From assembly GCF_025642135.1 (NCBI RefSeq), contig NZ_CP106793.1, positions 8,400,001-8,464,000 of the forward strand: a stretch of DNA of 64,000 bases, given 5' to 3'. The stretch is from Streptomyces cynarae (GTDB lineage: Bacteria; Actinomycetota; Actinomycetes; Streptomycetales; Streptomycetaceae). Under the pieces are notes generated by a model. The model worked only from the letters and a program-made list of their open reading frames with translations. It did not search any database and had not been told where the DNA came from. Each line of letters starts with the position of its first letter. Position 1 is the stretch's first letter. Below are positions 8,752 through 17,075 of this stretch, piece after piece. Both the position numbers and the translations under genes were made by a program.

Positions 8752-9810
8752 GTGAGCGCGGACGGGGCGAGGACGGCTGTGGTGACCGGCGGCAGCGGAT
8801 TCGTCGGAAGCCATCTGGTACGACGGCTGCTGGAGCGGGACTACCAGGTGCACGCCACGGTACGCAGCGCCGCGCACTCGGCCAAGGTGCTGCCGTTGCA
8901 CAGGCTCCAGCAGGAGTTCCCCGGCCGGCTGACCCTCTTCGAGGCGGACCTGCTCCGGCCGGGCTCCTTCGACGAGGCGATGAGCGGCTGCCGTGTGGTC
9001 TTCCACGTCGCGTCGCCGTTCCGCATGCCGGAGAAGATCAAGGACGGCCGCAAGGACATGGTCGAACCGGCGGTGGACGGCACCCGCAACGTGCTGGCGA
9101 GCGTGGAGCGGGCCGCGACCGTCGAGAGGCTGGTCCTCACGTCCACCGTGGGCGCGATCTTCGGCGACTACATCGACGTACTGGCCATGGACGACCGGAC
9201 ACTCGCCGAGAAGTACGTCAACACCACCAGCACCGTGGAGAACAACCCCTACCACTACGCGAAGACGCTCGCCGAACGCGAGGCCCGGGCGGCGGAGGCG
9301 GCCCAGAGCCGCTGGCGGATGGTGTCGGTGAACCCCGGCCTGATCCTCGGCCCGTCACTGACCCCCGCCTCGGAATCCGGCAGTCTGTTCCTGCTCGACG
9401 AGCTGTTCAAGGGCTACTTCTTCTACGGCGCCCCCGACTTCAGTTTCACCACGGCCGACGTCCGCGACGTGGCCGACGCGCACATCGCAGCCGCGGAGCA
9501 CCCCGCGGCGAAGGGCCGGTACATCGTCGGCGCCGAGACGATGACGTCCTTCCACGAGATGTCCCGCATCATCCGCACCCGGTACCCCCGCGACCCGCGC
9601 CTGCCCCGCACCGCGCTGCCGCACTGGCCGGTACGCGTCCTGGGCCCGGCCTTCGGCCTGACCCAGGACTACATCCGCAAGCACCTCGGCATCCGCTTCC
9701 GCGTGGACAACAGCAGGAGCGTGCGGGAACTGGGCATCACCTACCGCCCGATCGAGGAGACGCTGCTGGACCACTACGAGACCTGGCGACGGCAACGCCG
9801 GGCACGCTGA
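8752..9810 (+). CDS. NAD(P)-dependent epimerase/dehydratase (dihydroflavonol-reductase-like)
   Basis: Extended SDR protein of about 352 aa. The Rossmann motif GGSGFVGSHLV opens the protein, and the catalytic YxxxK is present as YHYAK (near base 9255), with an upstream Ser/Thr in LTSTVGAIFG. The arrangement resembles dihydroflavonol 4-reductase / 3-beta-hydroxysteroid dehydrogenase relatives. The GTG at 8752 follows GAGAGGTGA. Substrate unknown. It is divergent from the SpoIIE phosphatase and convergent, 18 bases apart, with the NlpC/P60 gene. Confidence 0.82.
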   Translation: MSADGARTAVVTGGSGFVGSHLVRRLLERDYQVHATVRSAAHSAKVLPLHRLQQEFPGRLTLFEADLLRPGSFDEAMSGCRVVFHVASPFRMPEKIKDGRKDMVEPAVDGTRNVLASVERAATVERLVLTSTVGAIFGDYIDVLAMDDRTLAEKYVNTTSTVENNPYHYAKTLAEREARAAEAAQSRWRMVSVNPGLILGPSLTPASESGSLFLLDELFKGYFFYGAPDFSFTTADVRDVADAHIAAAEHPAAKGRYIVGAETMTSFHEMSRIIRTRYPRDPRLPRTALPHWPVRVLGPAFGLTQDYIRKHLGIRFRVDNSRSVRELGITYRPIEETLLDHYETWRRQRRAR

Positions 9811-9828
9811 GGTCAGGGCGCCCCGGCC

Positions 9829-11415
9829 TCAGGCGGGCCGTACCGCCCCGTGGATCGCCGACTGGTCGGCGTAGTGGAGGGACTCCTCGCGGATGTAGGC
9901 ACCCGGGCCCGGCGCGTGGATCATCATGCCGTTGCCGGTGCAGATGCCGACATGGCCGGCGCCGTCATGGAAGAAGACCAGGTCCCCCGGCTGGAGAGCG
10001 GTGAGGGAGACCGGCGTGCCCATGGCCGCCTGGTCGGGTGCGGTGCGGGGGAGCACGACCCCGGCGGCCTTCCAGGCGGCCTGGATCAGGCCCGAGGCGT
10101 CGTAGGAGTCGGGCCCGGTGGCACCCCACACACACGGTTTGCCGATCTGCGCCCGGGCGAAGGCGAGCGCCTTCGCGGCCTTGGTGCCGTACCCCGTGTC
10201 GGGCAGGCCGACGAAGGCGTCGGCGACAGGAAGCGTGGGCGCGACGGGCGCCGGGACTGCTCCGGGTGCCGTGGCGGCGAGCGGGGTCGTGGCGGCGAGG
10301 GCGTCCGGACCGTTGAGCGGCATCGAGGCGGCCGGGACGGGCGCGGTGGCCGGTGGTGCGGGCATGGCGAAGGCGGGCTCGGTGGCCGGTGGTGCGGGCA
10401 TGGCGAAGGCGGGCTCGGTGGCCGGTGGTGCCGGCACGGCGAAGGCGGTCGTGGCGGTCGGGACGGGCTCGGTGGCCGGTGGTGCCGGCACGGCGAAGGC
10501 GTTCGTGGCGGTCGGGACGGGCTCGGTGGCCGACGGCGCCGGCACGGCGAATGCCGTGGATGTGGCTGGGCTCGGCGTGGTGGCCGGGGGCGCCGGCACG
10601 GCGAGCGCGGTCGACGTGTCCAGGGACGGCGCGATGGGCGACGGCCCCACGGCAGAAGGAACGGCGGTGAGGGCGAGGTCCGCGGCCGGGGACGTACCCG
10701 GCAGGACCGCCGCGACACCGGCCGTCTGCCCCCGCTGCCAGGCCTGCCCGCCGTCACCGAGCGCTTGCGGCGTGCCCCAGCCGCCACCCGCCGGGCCCTG
10801 CTGCGCCGCATGCCGGTCCAGCATCTCCCGGGCCGCGGCGAGCTTGCGCCGACTCCGCTCCTTGGCGGTGGTCGGCGTGGAGCGTCCCGACTCGGCGGGA
10901 GCCCCCGGCAGGGCCCGCGGCGTCTCCTGCCACGACGCCGGCGCGTCAGGCAACGTGGCCGTGGGACCGGCCGTCAGCTCCGCCACCGGCCCGGCGGTCA
11001 ACTCCCGGACCGTACGGTCCGACCCGGAAGCCGGCCCGGCGGTCAGTTCCCGCACCGGCCGGTCCGGGTTCGCCCGCTCGAGGGCGGGCAGTTCCTTCCC
11101 CGGCCGCCTCGCCGGGATCACGGGCCGGTCCCCGGCCGCCCCGTCCGGCATCCTGTCCGTCGGCAGCACCGCCGGGACGGTCGGACCCAGCTTCGCGCGC
11201 GCCGCGTCGAACCACTCCCGGGCGACGTCGTCGAGCGCGGGATCGCTGCGCCTGCGCTGCCTGCCGAGGGCCGGGTCGGTGCGCCTGCGGGTCCCCGTCG
11301 ACATCGCGCGGGTCGCATTGAAGTTCCCGGTGGCGGTCTCGGCCCGGTCGTAGAGGCTCTGGATCCGCCGCTGGACCTCGTCGCGGCTCGGCCCCTCGGA
11401 GTCGCGCTGCGCCAT
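9829..11415 (-). CDS. NlpC/P60-like protein with altered catalytic cysteine
   Basis: 528 aa. No signal peptide is visible; the N-terminal 60 residues (RIQSLYDRAETATGNFNATRAM) resemble a subgroup of Streptomyces C40-family proteins. A long Pro/Ala-rich middle with tandem repeats leads to a C-terminal NlpC/P60 fold (from about residue 412). Active enzymes of this family have a YDCSGL-type motif; here it reads YDASGL, so the nucleophilic Cys is Ala440, while the usual Tyr of KPYVWG is Cys428. The His motif GHVGI and the MIHAPGPG segment remain. It may be a catalytically inactive cell-wall-binding or scaffold protein. AGGAG precedes the ATG. Confidence 0.82.
   Translation of the reverse strand: MAQRDSEGPSRDEVQRRIQSLYDRAETATGNFNATRAMSTGTRRRTDPALGRQRRRSDPALDDVAREWFDAARAKLGPTVPAVLPTDRMPDGAAGDRPVIPARRPGKELPALERANPDRPVRELTAGPASGSDRTVRELTAGPVAELTAGPTATLPDAPASWQETPRALPGAPAESGRSTPTTAKERSRRKLAAAREMLDRHAAQQGPAGGGWGTPQALGDGGQAWQRGQTAGVAAVLPGTSPAADLALTAVPSAVGPSPIAPSLDTSTALAVPAPPATTPSPATSTAFAVPAPSATEPVPTATNAFAVPAPPATEPVPTATTAFAVPAPPATEPAFAMPAPPATEPAFAMPAPPATAPVPAASMPLNGPDALAATTPLAATAPGAVPAPVAPTLPVADAFVGLPDTGYGTKAAKALAFARAQIGKPCVWGATGPDSYDASGLIQAAWKAAGVVLPRTAPDQAAMGTPVSLTALQPGDLVFFHDGAGHVGICTGNGMMIHAPGPGAYIREESLHYADQSAIHGAVRPA
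10350..10620. repeat. Tandem 54-base coding repeats (AFAVPAPPATEP units)
   Basis: Imperfect direct repeats inside the NlpC/P60-like gene. On the minus strand they encode units such as TAFAVPAPPATEPVPTAT (18 aa, 54 bases) and two shorter AFAMPAPPATEP units (12 aa, 36 bases). Units are nearly identical, suggesting recent slippage. They form a flexible Pro/Ala linker, and copy number may vary between strains or be mis-assembled. Confidence 0.85.
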
Positions 11416-11725
11416 GGGGACGTACTCCTTCCGTGCTCCGCCTGCCGGGTCGGCCGTGCAGCGCCCCCAGGCCGTTCGGGGCGCTGGGGGAGGGTTCGGG
11501 CTGGAGGCTCCGGAAGGCGTGCCCTGTGGCCCGTGCCCTCGGCGGAGGCCGTGCGACCCGGCGAGGTTCGCCGGAGGGAGTCGTGCGGCCTGTCGGACAA
11601 CCTAGCCAACTTGTGTGCCTCGCGTGAAGATTGAGCTGTGAAATGTCCGAGACGTCAGTGTGATTTTCATCTTGTCTTTCAAGAAAGTGTTTTGACGTTC
11701 CGGAAGGTGTTCTGTCGGCTACCGT
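11416..11725. other. Intergenic region upstream of the NlpC/P60-like gene
   Basis: 310 bases without a credible gene. It follows the start of the NlpC/P60-like gene and contains a local drop in GC content (about 11600-11710), which probably holds the minus-strand promoter. A short CTTTC AA GAAAG hairpin is near 11670. No conserved promoter elements could be assigned with confidence. Confidence 0.5.
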
Positions 11726-14700
11726 CTACGCCCTGGCGAGGGTCGGCAGCGGAAGCGCGGTCCGGATCCGGCCGATCAGCGGCGGAAGGAACAGCGAACT
11801 CACCGTCGCCGCCGCCGCGGTGGACAGCGCGATGCCCCAGGCGAGCGGGCCGAGCGGCGTGCAGCCGAAGAACTGGCTGAGCACCGGTGTCTGCACCACG
11901 GCCGCCAGCGCCGCCAGCGAGCCGAGGGAGGATCCGACGATCGCCCCGCTCCGGCCGCCGGCCAGCAGCGTCTGCCCGAGCTGTGTGCCCACCAGCGCGA
12001 CGAGGGCGACCGTACGGCGCACCGCGCGGCCCGTGAACCGGGCGACGATCCAGGCGGCGGTCGCACCGAGGGCGGTGGCGACGGCCCGGCACACGGTCTC
12101 CTCGGTCAGGGCCGTGCCCAGCGAGACCTCCGGTCCCTCGTGCAGCATCCGCTCGGCGGCCTCGGGGCGCGGCGGGCGCAGGGCGACCGCCATGGCCGGC
12201 GCCAGGTCCGTGAACAGGTTCACCAGCAGCAGTTGACGGGCTGTCAGGGGGGAGGTCCCGGTCGCGGCCGCGCCGAGGAGGGTGAAGGCGATCTCGCCCA
12301 GGTTGCCGCCGACCAGGATCGCCAGCGCCTGCCGCACGGACGCCCACATGGCGCGGCCCTCCACCAGCGCGGCGAGCACCGTCTCCAGCCGGTCGTCCGT
12401 GACCACCAGGTCGGCCGCCGCGCGCGCCGCCGGCGTGGCGCGCGTCCCGAACGCGATGCCGACGTCCGCGAGCCGGATCGCGGGCGCGTCGTTGGCGCCG
12501 TCCCCGGTCATCGCGACGGTGCGTCCCAGTCGCTGGAACGCCTGCACCACGCGCACCTTGTGCACGGGGGTACCGCGCGCGACGACCCCGACCTCGGGGA
12601 GCAGGGCATCGAGCGCCCGGTCGTCCAGGTCGTCGAGTTCGGTGCCGGTCACCACCCGCCTGCCGTCCAGGACGCCCAGTTCGGCGGCCATCGCGCCGGC
12701 CGTGCCCGGGTGGTCCCCGGTGATCATCACGATGTGCACCCCGGCGTCCACCAGGTGGCGCACCGCCTCGGCGGCGGTGCCGCGCACCCGGTCGGCGAAG
12801 GCGAGGAACCCGACGAAGTCCAGCCCCCGCACCGTCTCGTCCCTCAACTCCTCGCCGGCCGCGCCCCGCAGCTCCGCGACCGCGAGGATGCGATGGCCCT
12901 CGGCCGCCAGTTTCTCGCCGGCGGCGAGCACGTCCGCGCGTTCCCGCTGGTCCAGCGGTCGGCCGCCACGGGTGGCGCAGCGCTCGACGACCTCCTCCGG
13001 CGCACCCTTCACCGACAGGATCCGGCGTTCCCCGAACCGGCCGATCGTGGCGTGGAAGCCCCGGCTCGGCTCGAACGGCAGACCGGAGACACGCCGCCAG
13101 CCGGGCACGTCCGTCGTCCGTCGCACGCCCGCCTCCTCGGCGCCGGCGGTGACGGCCCCGTCCGTGGCGTGCTCGAACCCGGCGCCGCCGTGCGGGTGAG
13201 GGGTGGCCCGCAACGCGGCGGCGAGAACGGCGCGTTGCTCGTCGCCGAGCGACTCCAGGGGCCGGCTGTCGCCGTCCGCCGAGACGGCGACGAGGGAGAT
13301 CCGTCCATAGGTGAGGGTTCCGGTCTTGTCGAAGCACAGGACGTCCGTACGGCCGGCCGCCTCGATCGTACGGGGATCCCTGACCAGGGCGCCCCGTGCG
13401 GAAAGCCTGCGGGCGGAGGCGAGTTGGGCCGCCGACACCAGGAACGGCAGTCCCTCCGGGACGCTGGCCACGGCCAGCCCCACGCCCGCGCCCACCGTCT
13501 CCCGTGTCGAGCGCCCGCGCAGCGTCCCGGCCACCATCACCGCGGCGGCCGAGCCGAGGGCCACGGGCAGTGTGCCGCGGGTGATCCGTGCCAGCCTGCG
13601 CTCCACCCCGACGGCGGGCGCGGCCGCACCCCGGCCCATCACCGCGGCCCGGCTCGCCTCCGTCGCCGTGCCGGTCGCGACGACGACCGCGCGGCAGCGG
13701 CCGGCCGCGACGGTGGTGCCCTCGTACACCATGGACGTGCGCTCCGCGACGTCCGAGGCCAGCACCGGCGCGACGGCCTTGGCCACGGGCAGCGACTCGC
13801 CGGTGAGCGCCGACTCGTCGGTCTCCAGGTGGTGCGCCTCCAGCAGGCGCGCGTCCGCGGGTACGACGTCGCCGGCGCTCAGGACGACGACATCGCCCAC
13901 GACCAGCTGCTGGGCGGGCACAGTGGTCTCCCGCTCGTCCCGCAGCACCCGGGCCATCACACCCGACTCGCGGCGCAGCCGGGCCACCGCCCGGTCGGTC
14001 CGGTAGCGCTGGAACCCGCCGACGAGGCCGGACACGGCGGTGACCGCCACGATGACGACGGCGTCGAGGACGGCGCCCACCGACGCCGACATGGCCGCCC
14101 CGGCACCGAGCACGGGCGTGAGCGGGTTGGCCATCTCGGTGAGGTACGCCCGCACGGGCGACGACGTGGGGGCCCGCTCGCCGGGTGCGGTGCTCCGCGC
14201 CTGCGCCTCCTCGTCCGTCAGCCCGGCCTCGGCGCTCCCGGTCCGCTCCAGCACGGTGCCCGGGTCCATCGCGTGCCAGGGGCCGCGGGACGCGGCGGTC
14301 ACCGGTGGAGGGCGCCGCAGCAGGCGTACGGCCGACCAGACTCCGGTGCAGGTGGCGAGGGCGCCCGCCACGTTGAACGCCGTCACGCCGCGCGCCGCGG
14401 GCCGCCCCGACCGCCCCGCCAGCGCCGCCGTCGCGCCGACGGCGGCGGCCGCCTCGGCGATCCGGACCCCGCGCCGCGCACTGTCGCGGGCACCGCGGCA
14501 GGCCCGCACGATGACGACGGCCGCCGCCGGATCGGCGCCCACGTAAAGATGCGCGCCCCAGGGCGGCGTCCCGTCCGGGCCGGCGACACCGACCCCGACA
14601 TCGGCCGCGGCGAGGGCCGCCCGGTCCCGGGAGATGAGCAGCACCCCTTCTCCCTCACGCTGGAGGTCCCGTACGCAGTCCACCAGTCGTTCGTCCGCCG

Positions 14701-16120
14701 CGCGCACCGCGTCGGCCTCGCGTAGGGCCGGGTCTGCGGTGTGCGCCCCGGCGGCCACGACGCGCAGCCTGGCGGCATGGGCCGTGGGGACGAAGGTGCC
14801 GGCGACGTCGTGCATCTGCGGCACCGCACTGATCACGGCGAGCAGCCGCCGCCCGTGTGCCAGCCCCAGCACGAGCCGTGCCCCGCCGCGGTGCAGCCGA
14901 TCCCGCTCGCGTGCTCCGGCGCGCCCCTGCAAGGACAGCTGCTCGACCGGGCCCAGGGCCCAATCGCCGTCACGAGCCGGCTTCTCGGGCGCGGAGCCGT
15001 CGAAGAGCCGGTGGGCCCGCGCGGCGAGGTCGCCCACGGGCGCGTCGTCGTCAAGGGGCACCAGATCGGCCAGCACATGGGACCCGGTGGCCAGAACGCC
15101 GGTGTCGAGGAGCACGGTGCCGATACGGTCCAGCCGGCGCAGCGCACCGGAGTCCGCCACGAGAACGCCCCTGCGGGCCAGCCCCCGGCCGAGGGCACAG
15201 GCGAAGCCTTCGCGGGCCAGCAGGGGTGCCTTGGGGATCGCCGCGAGCGCACCGCCGGCGGCCCTGGCCGGGCGTCGGGTGACCAGCAGCGATCCGGCGA
15301 ACGACGCCGCCGCCACCAGGGAGGACTGGTCGGCGTAGCGCTCGACCGGTCCCGGCCGCAGCGGTGCCTCACGGGGAGGTGGGTCGTGCACCGGGCCGTG
15401 GGACCCGGCCGCGGAACTGCCGGCCAGGCGGGGCTCGGCCGCGGTCCAGGCGGCGGCTTCCGCGTTCGTCTCCAGCACCCGCAGGGTGTGCCGGACGGTG
15501 TCCACGACGACCCCGACCATACCTCCGGAGCCCGCATGGCCCACCGCCGCCAGCAGCGGCAGCAGCAGATTGGCGTTGTCGGTGCCGATCGCCCGGTCCA
15601 CCATCGCCCGAAGCCTCGGGTGGACGTCGATGAGCGGGATGAGAGCCGTGACCGACGACGGGAGCGGCGCCCGGCGGGCCAGACCCGTTACGGCGGCCAG
15701 CGGGGCGGCCGCCACCTGCACGGCCACGGCCAGGGCCGCTCGCCGGGTCGTACGGCCGGAGGTCGGATGGTCGGGCAGCGGGTTCTCGAGTCCGTGGGCC
15801 TGCTCGACCTCCTCGACCGCGTCGATCAGGGCCGGCACCAGTTCCTCGAGGTCGAAGGAGTCGTCCGTGCCGACGACGGCATGCCCCAGCACGGTGTTCA
15901 CCACGGCCCAGGTCACGCCCGGCAGCCCGGTGAGCCGCCGCTCCACCTCCTCGGCCAGCTTCGCCGCCGAGGCATGGGGCAGCTCACCGTGGCTCAGGCC
16001 GCGTACGGCGATGTGGAGACGCCCCTCGAACCGGCGCACCCGTTTGCGTGTGCCGTCCCACAGCGAGGCGGTGGCGGAGGACACGACGGACCGCAGCAGT
16101 CGCCGTCCCGGCAGTGCCAC
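11726..16120 (-). CDS. Giant CtpI-like P-type ATPase with an N-terminal degenerate ATPase half
   Basis: 1464 aa, about twice the size of an ordinary P-type ATPase. The C-terminal half is complete: TGES loop (ESALTGESLPV), phosphorylation motif CFDKTGTLT with Asp931, the hinge MTGDGANDAP, and transmembrane segments before and after. The N-terminal half carries a similar layout but a decayed phosphorylation motif: VLLDTGVLATG around Asp339 replaces the DKTGT box. This architecture matches mycobacterial CtpI. Substrate unknown (cation assumed). The GTG start has only a weak GGGAG 13 bases upstream. A small membrane-protein gene is divergent from it. Confidence 0.85.
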   Translation of the reverse strand: MALPGRRLLRSVVSSATASLWDGTRKRVRRFEGRLHIAVRGLSHGELPHASAAKLAEEVERRLTGLPGVTWAVVNTVLGHAVVGTDDSFDLEELVPALIDAVEEVEQAHGLENPLPDHPTSGRTTRRAALAVAVQVAAAPLAAVTGLARRAPLPSSVTALIPLIDVHPRLRAMVDRAIGTDNANLLLPLLAAVGHAGSGGMVGVVVDTVRHTLRVLETNAEAAAWTAAEPRLAGSSAAGSHGPVHDPPPREAPLRPGPVERYADQSSLVAAASFAGSLLVTRRPARAAGGALAAIPKAPLLAREGFACALGRGLARRGVLVADSGALRRLDRIGTVLLDTGVLATGSHVLADLVPLDDDAPVGDLAARAHRLFDGSAPEKPARDGDWALGPVEQLSLQGRAGARERDRLHRGGARLVLGLAHGRRLLAVISAVPQMHDVAGTFVPTAHAARLRVVAAGAHTADPALREADAVRAADERLVDCVRDLQREGEGVLLISRDRAALAAADVGVGVAGPDGTPPWGAHLYVGADPAAAVVIVRACRGARDSARRGVRIAEAAAAVGATAALAGRSGRPAARGVTAFNVAGALATCTGVWSAVRLLRRPPPVTAASRGPWHAMDPGTVLERTGSAEAGLTDEEAQARSTAPGERAPTSSPVRAYLTEMANPLTPVLGAGAAMSASVGAVLDAVVIVAVTAVSGLVGGFQRYRTDRAVARLRRESGVMARVLRDERETTVPAQQLVVGDVVVLSAGDVVPADARLLEAHHLETDESALTGESLPVAKAVAPVLASDVAERTSMVYEGTTVAAGRCRAVVVATGTATEASRAAVMGRGAAAPAVGVERRLARITRGTLPVALGSAAAVMVAGTLRGRSTRETVGAGVGLAVASVPEGLPFLVSAAQLASARRLSARGALVRDPRTIEAAGRTDVLCFDKTGTLTYGRISLVAVSADGDSRPLESLGDEQRAVLAAALRATPHPHGGAGFEHATDGAVTAGAEEAGVRRTTDVPGWRRVSGLPFEPSRGFHATIGRFGERRILSVKGAPEEVVERCATRGGRPLDQRERADVLAAGEKLAAEGHRILAVAELRGAAGEELRDETVRGLDFVGFLAFADRVRGTAAEAVRHLVDAGVHIVMITGDHPGTAGAMAAELGVLDGRRVVTGTELDDLDDRALDALLPEVGVVARGTPVHKVRVVQAFQRLGRTVAMTGDGANDAPAIRLADVGIAFGTRATPAARAAADLVVTDDRLETVLAALVEGRAMWASVRQALAILVGGNLGEIAFTLLGAAATGTSPLTARQLLLVNLFTDLAPAMAVALRPPRPEAAERMLHEGPEVSLGTALTEETVCRAVATALGATAAWIVARFTGRAVRRTVALVALVGTQLGQTLLAGGRSGAIVGSSLGSLAALAAVVQTPVLSQFFGCTPLGPLAWGIALSTAAAATVSSLFLPPLIGRIRTALPLPTLARA

Positions 16121-16306
16121 AGTGCATCACCCGCTCCCTGCGGCCCGACACCCGCTCCGAATGACGCGAGTAGCCACAAACCACCTACTTGAACCGAAAT
16201 GCTGATAAACCTCCTATTTCCACCAGATCGCAGAGCGCACGCCGGATGGAGCGCGCGAGAATTGAAGTGGCACACCACACCGACTCCGTGAGAGGAGGAC
16301 AGGGGG

Positions 16307-16690
16307 ATGGCCAGAACAGCGGCAACGACACCGCAGGAAGAGACCCGGAGGCAGCCGGCGGAGACCCATGCGCACGAGGGCGGTGGCCTGCACCTTCACA
16401 CGCGTACGGTGCACCCCTCGCTGAGGATTCCGTACATCACGAGGGACGACCTGACCAGCACCGCCAGGGAGGCGACGTCGCGGATGCCCGGCGCACCGTC
16501 CGGCAAGGACCTCGTGTTCTACGGGGGGCTGACCGCGATGGCCGTCGCGGGGGCGCTGGAATGGCCGGTGGCGCTGGCCGTCGGCGGAGCCACCTGGCTG
16601 CTGCGCGGCGGCAGGAAGGGCGAACGGGGCGCCGAAACGGCGGCCGGGCACAACGGTGGGAGCCGTGCCTCGGTGAGGAGGACGGCCTGA
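16307..16690 (+). CDS. Small conserved membrane protein, function unknown
   Basis: 127 aa. The N-terminal half is His-rich (THAHEGGGLHLHTRTVHP), and one hydrophobic stretch (FYGGLTAMAVAGALEWPVALAVGG) could span the membrane once or as a hairpin, followed by a basic Arg/Gly tail. A strong AGAGGAGG ribosome binding site precedes ATG 16307. It is divergent from the CtpI-like ATPase with 186 bases between, so the two may be co-regulated and the His cluster might bind metal; this is inference. A strong hairpin follows the stop. Confidence 0.7.
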   Translation: MARTAATTPQEETRRQPAETHAHEGGGLHLHTRTVHPSLRIPYITRDDLTSTAREATSRMPGAPSGKDLVFYGGLTAMAVAGALEWPVALAVGGATWLLRGGRKGERGAETAAGHNGGSRASVRRTA

Positions 16691-16705
16691 TACGACCCGG
16701 CCCAC

Positions 16706-16734
16706 GGTGCCCGGCGGTGGCACCGCCGGGCACC
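16706..16734. terminator. Bidirectional hairpin terminator candidate
   Basis: GGTGCCCGGCGG / CCGCCGGGCACC: 12-base perfect stem with a 5-base loop, between a plus-strand gene ending at 16690 and a minus-strand gene ending at 16773. No U-tract, as is usual in Streptomyces. Confidence 0.7.
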
Positions 16735-16772
16735 GACGCTTGTCGGCGGTGGGCCGTGGTGGTCGTTGTGTG

Positions 16773-16910
16773 TCAGGCGGCGGCCGGTGCCGTGGCCGTG
16801 CGCTGGTGCCGTGCGTATGCGGCCCACAGTTGCCATGCAAGGCGCAGGATGAGCGCCTCGGCCAGCGCGGCGCCGATCTTCGTCGCCACGGCTACAAGAA
16901 TCTGGCCCAT
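16773..16910 (-). CDS. Small putative membrane peptide (45 aa)
   Basis: A 45-residue product beginning MGQILVAVATKIGAALAEAL, continuing with an amphipathic, Trp-containing helix (RLAWQLWAAYARHQ) and an Ala-rich end. The hydrophobic face suggests membrane association. The start at 16910 is the first Met next to the recognisable helix, but its ribosome binding site is weak, and a longer frame reaches 17057. It sits alone between convergent and codirectional neighbours. I do not recognise a family; it might be a small stress or toxin-like peptide. Confidence 0.4.
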   Translation of the reverse strand: MGQILVAVATKIGAALAEALILRLAWQLWAAYARHQRTATAPAAA

Positions 16911-17075
16911 GTCGGTCGACTTTCTGTGCTCGGGTGCGGGTGTCCGATATCCGACAATGCAGGCCCTTCCGTCGCAATGGGTGCCATAGAGGCGCACTTC
17001 TGATGTCGCTTGGGTGAACAAACGGAGAACGCCCCCGGGTGGGGCCGCGGACACCACGACCCCATCCGGCTCAGG

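Noticed and set aside
12140..14725. Long plus-strand open frame over the P-type ATPase
   Set aside because: Antisense shadow of a confidently identified gene; no start signal or domain.
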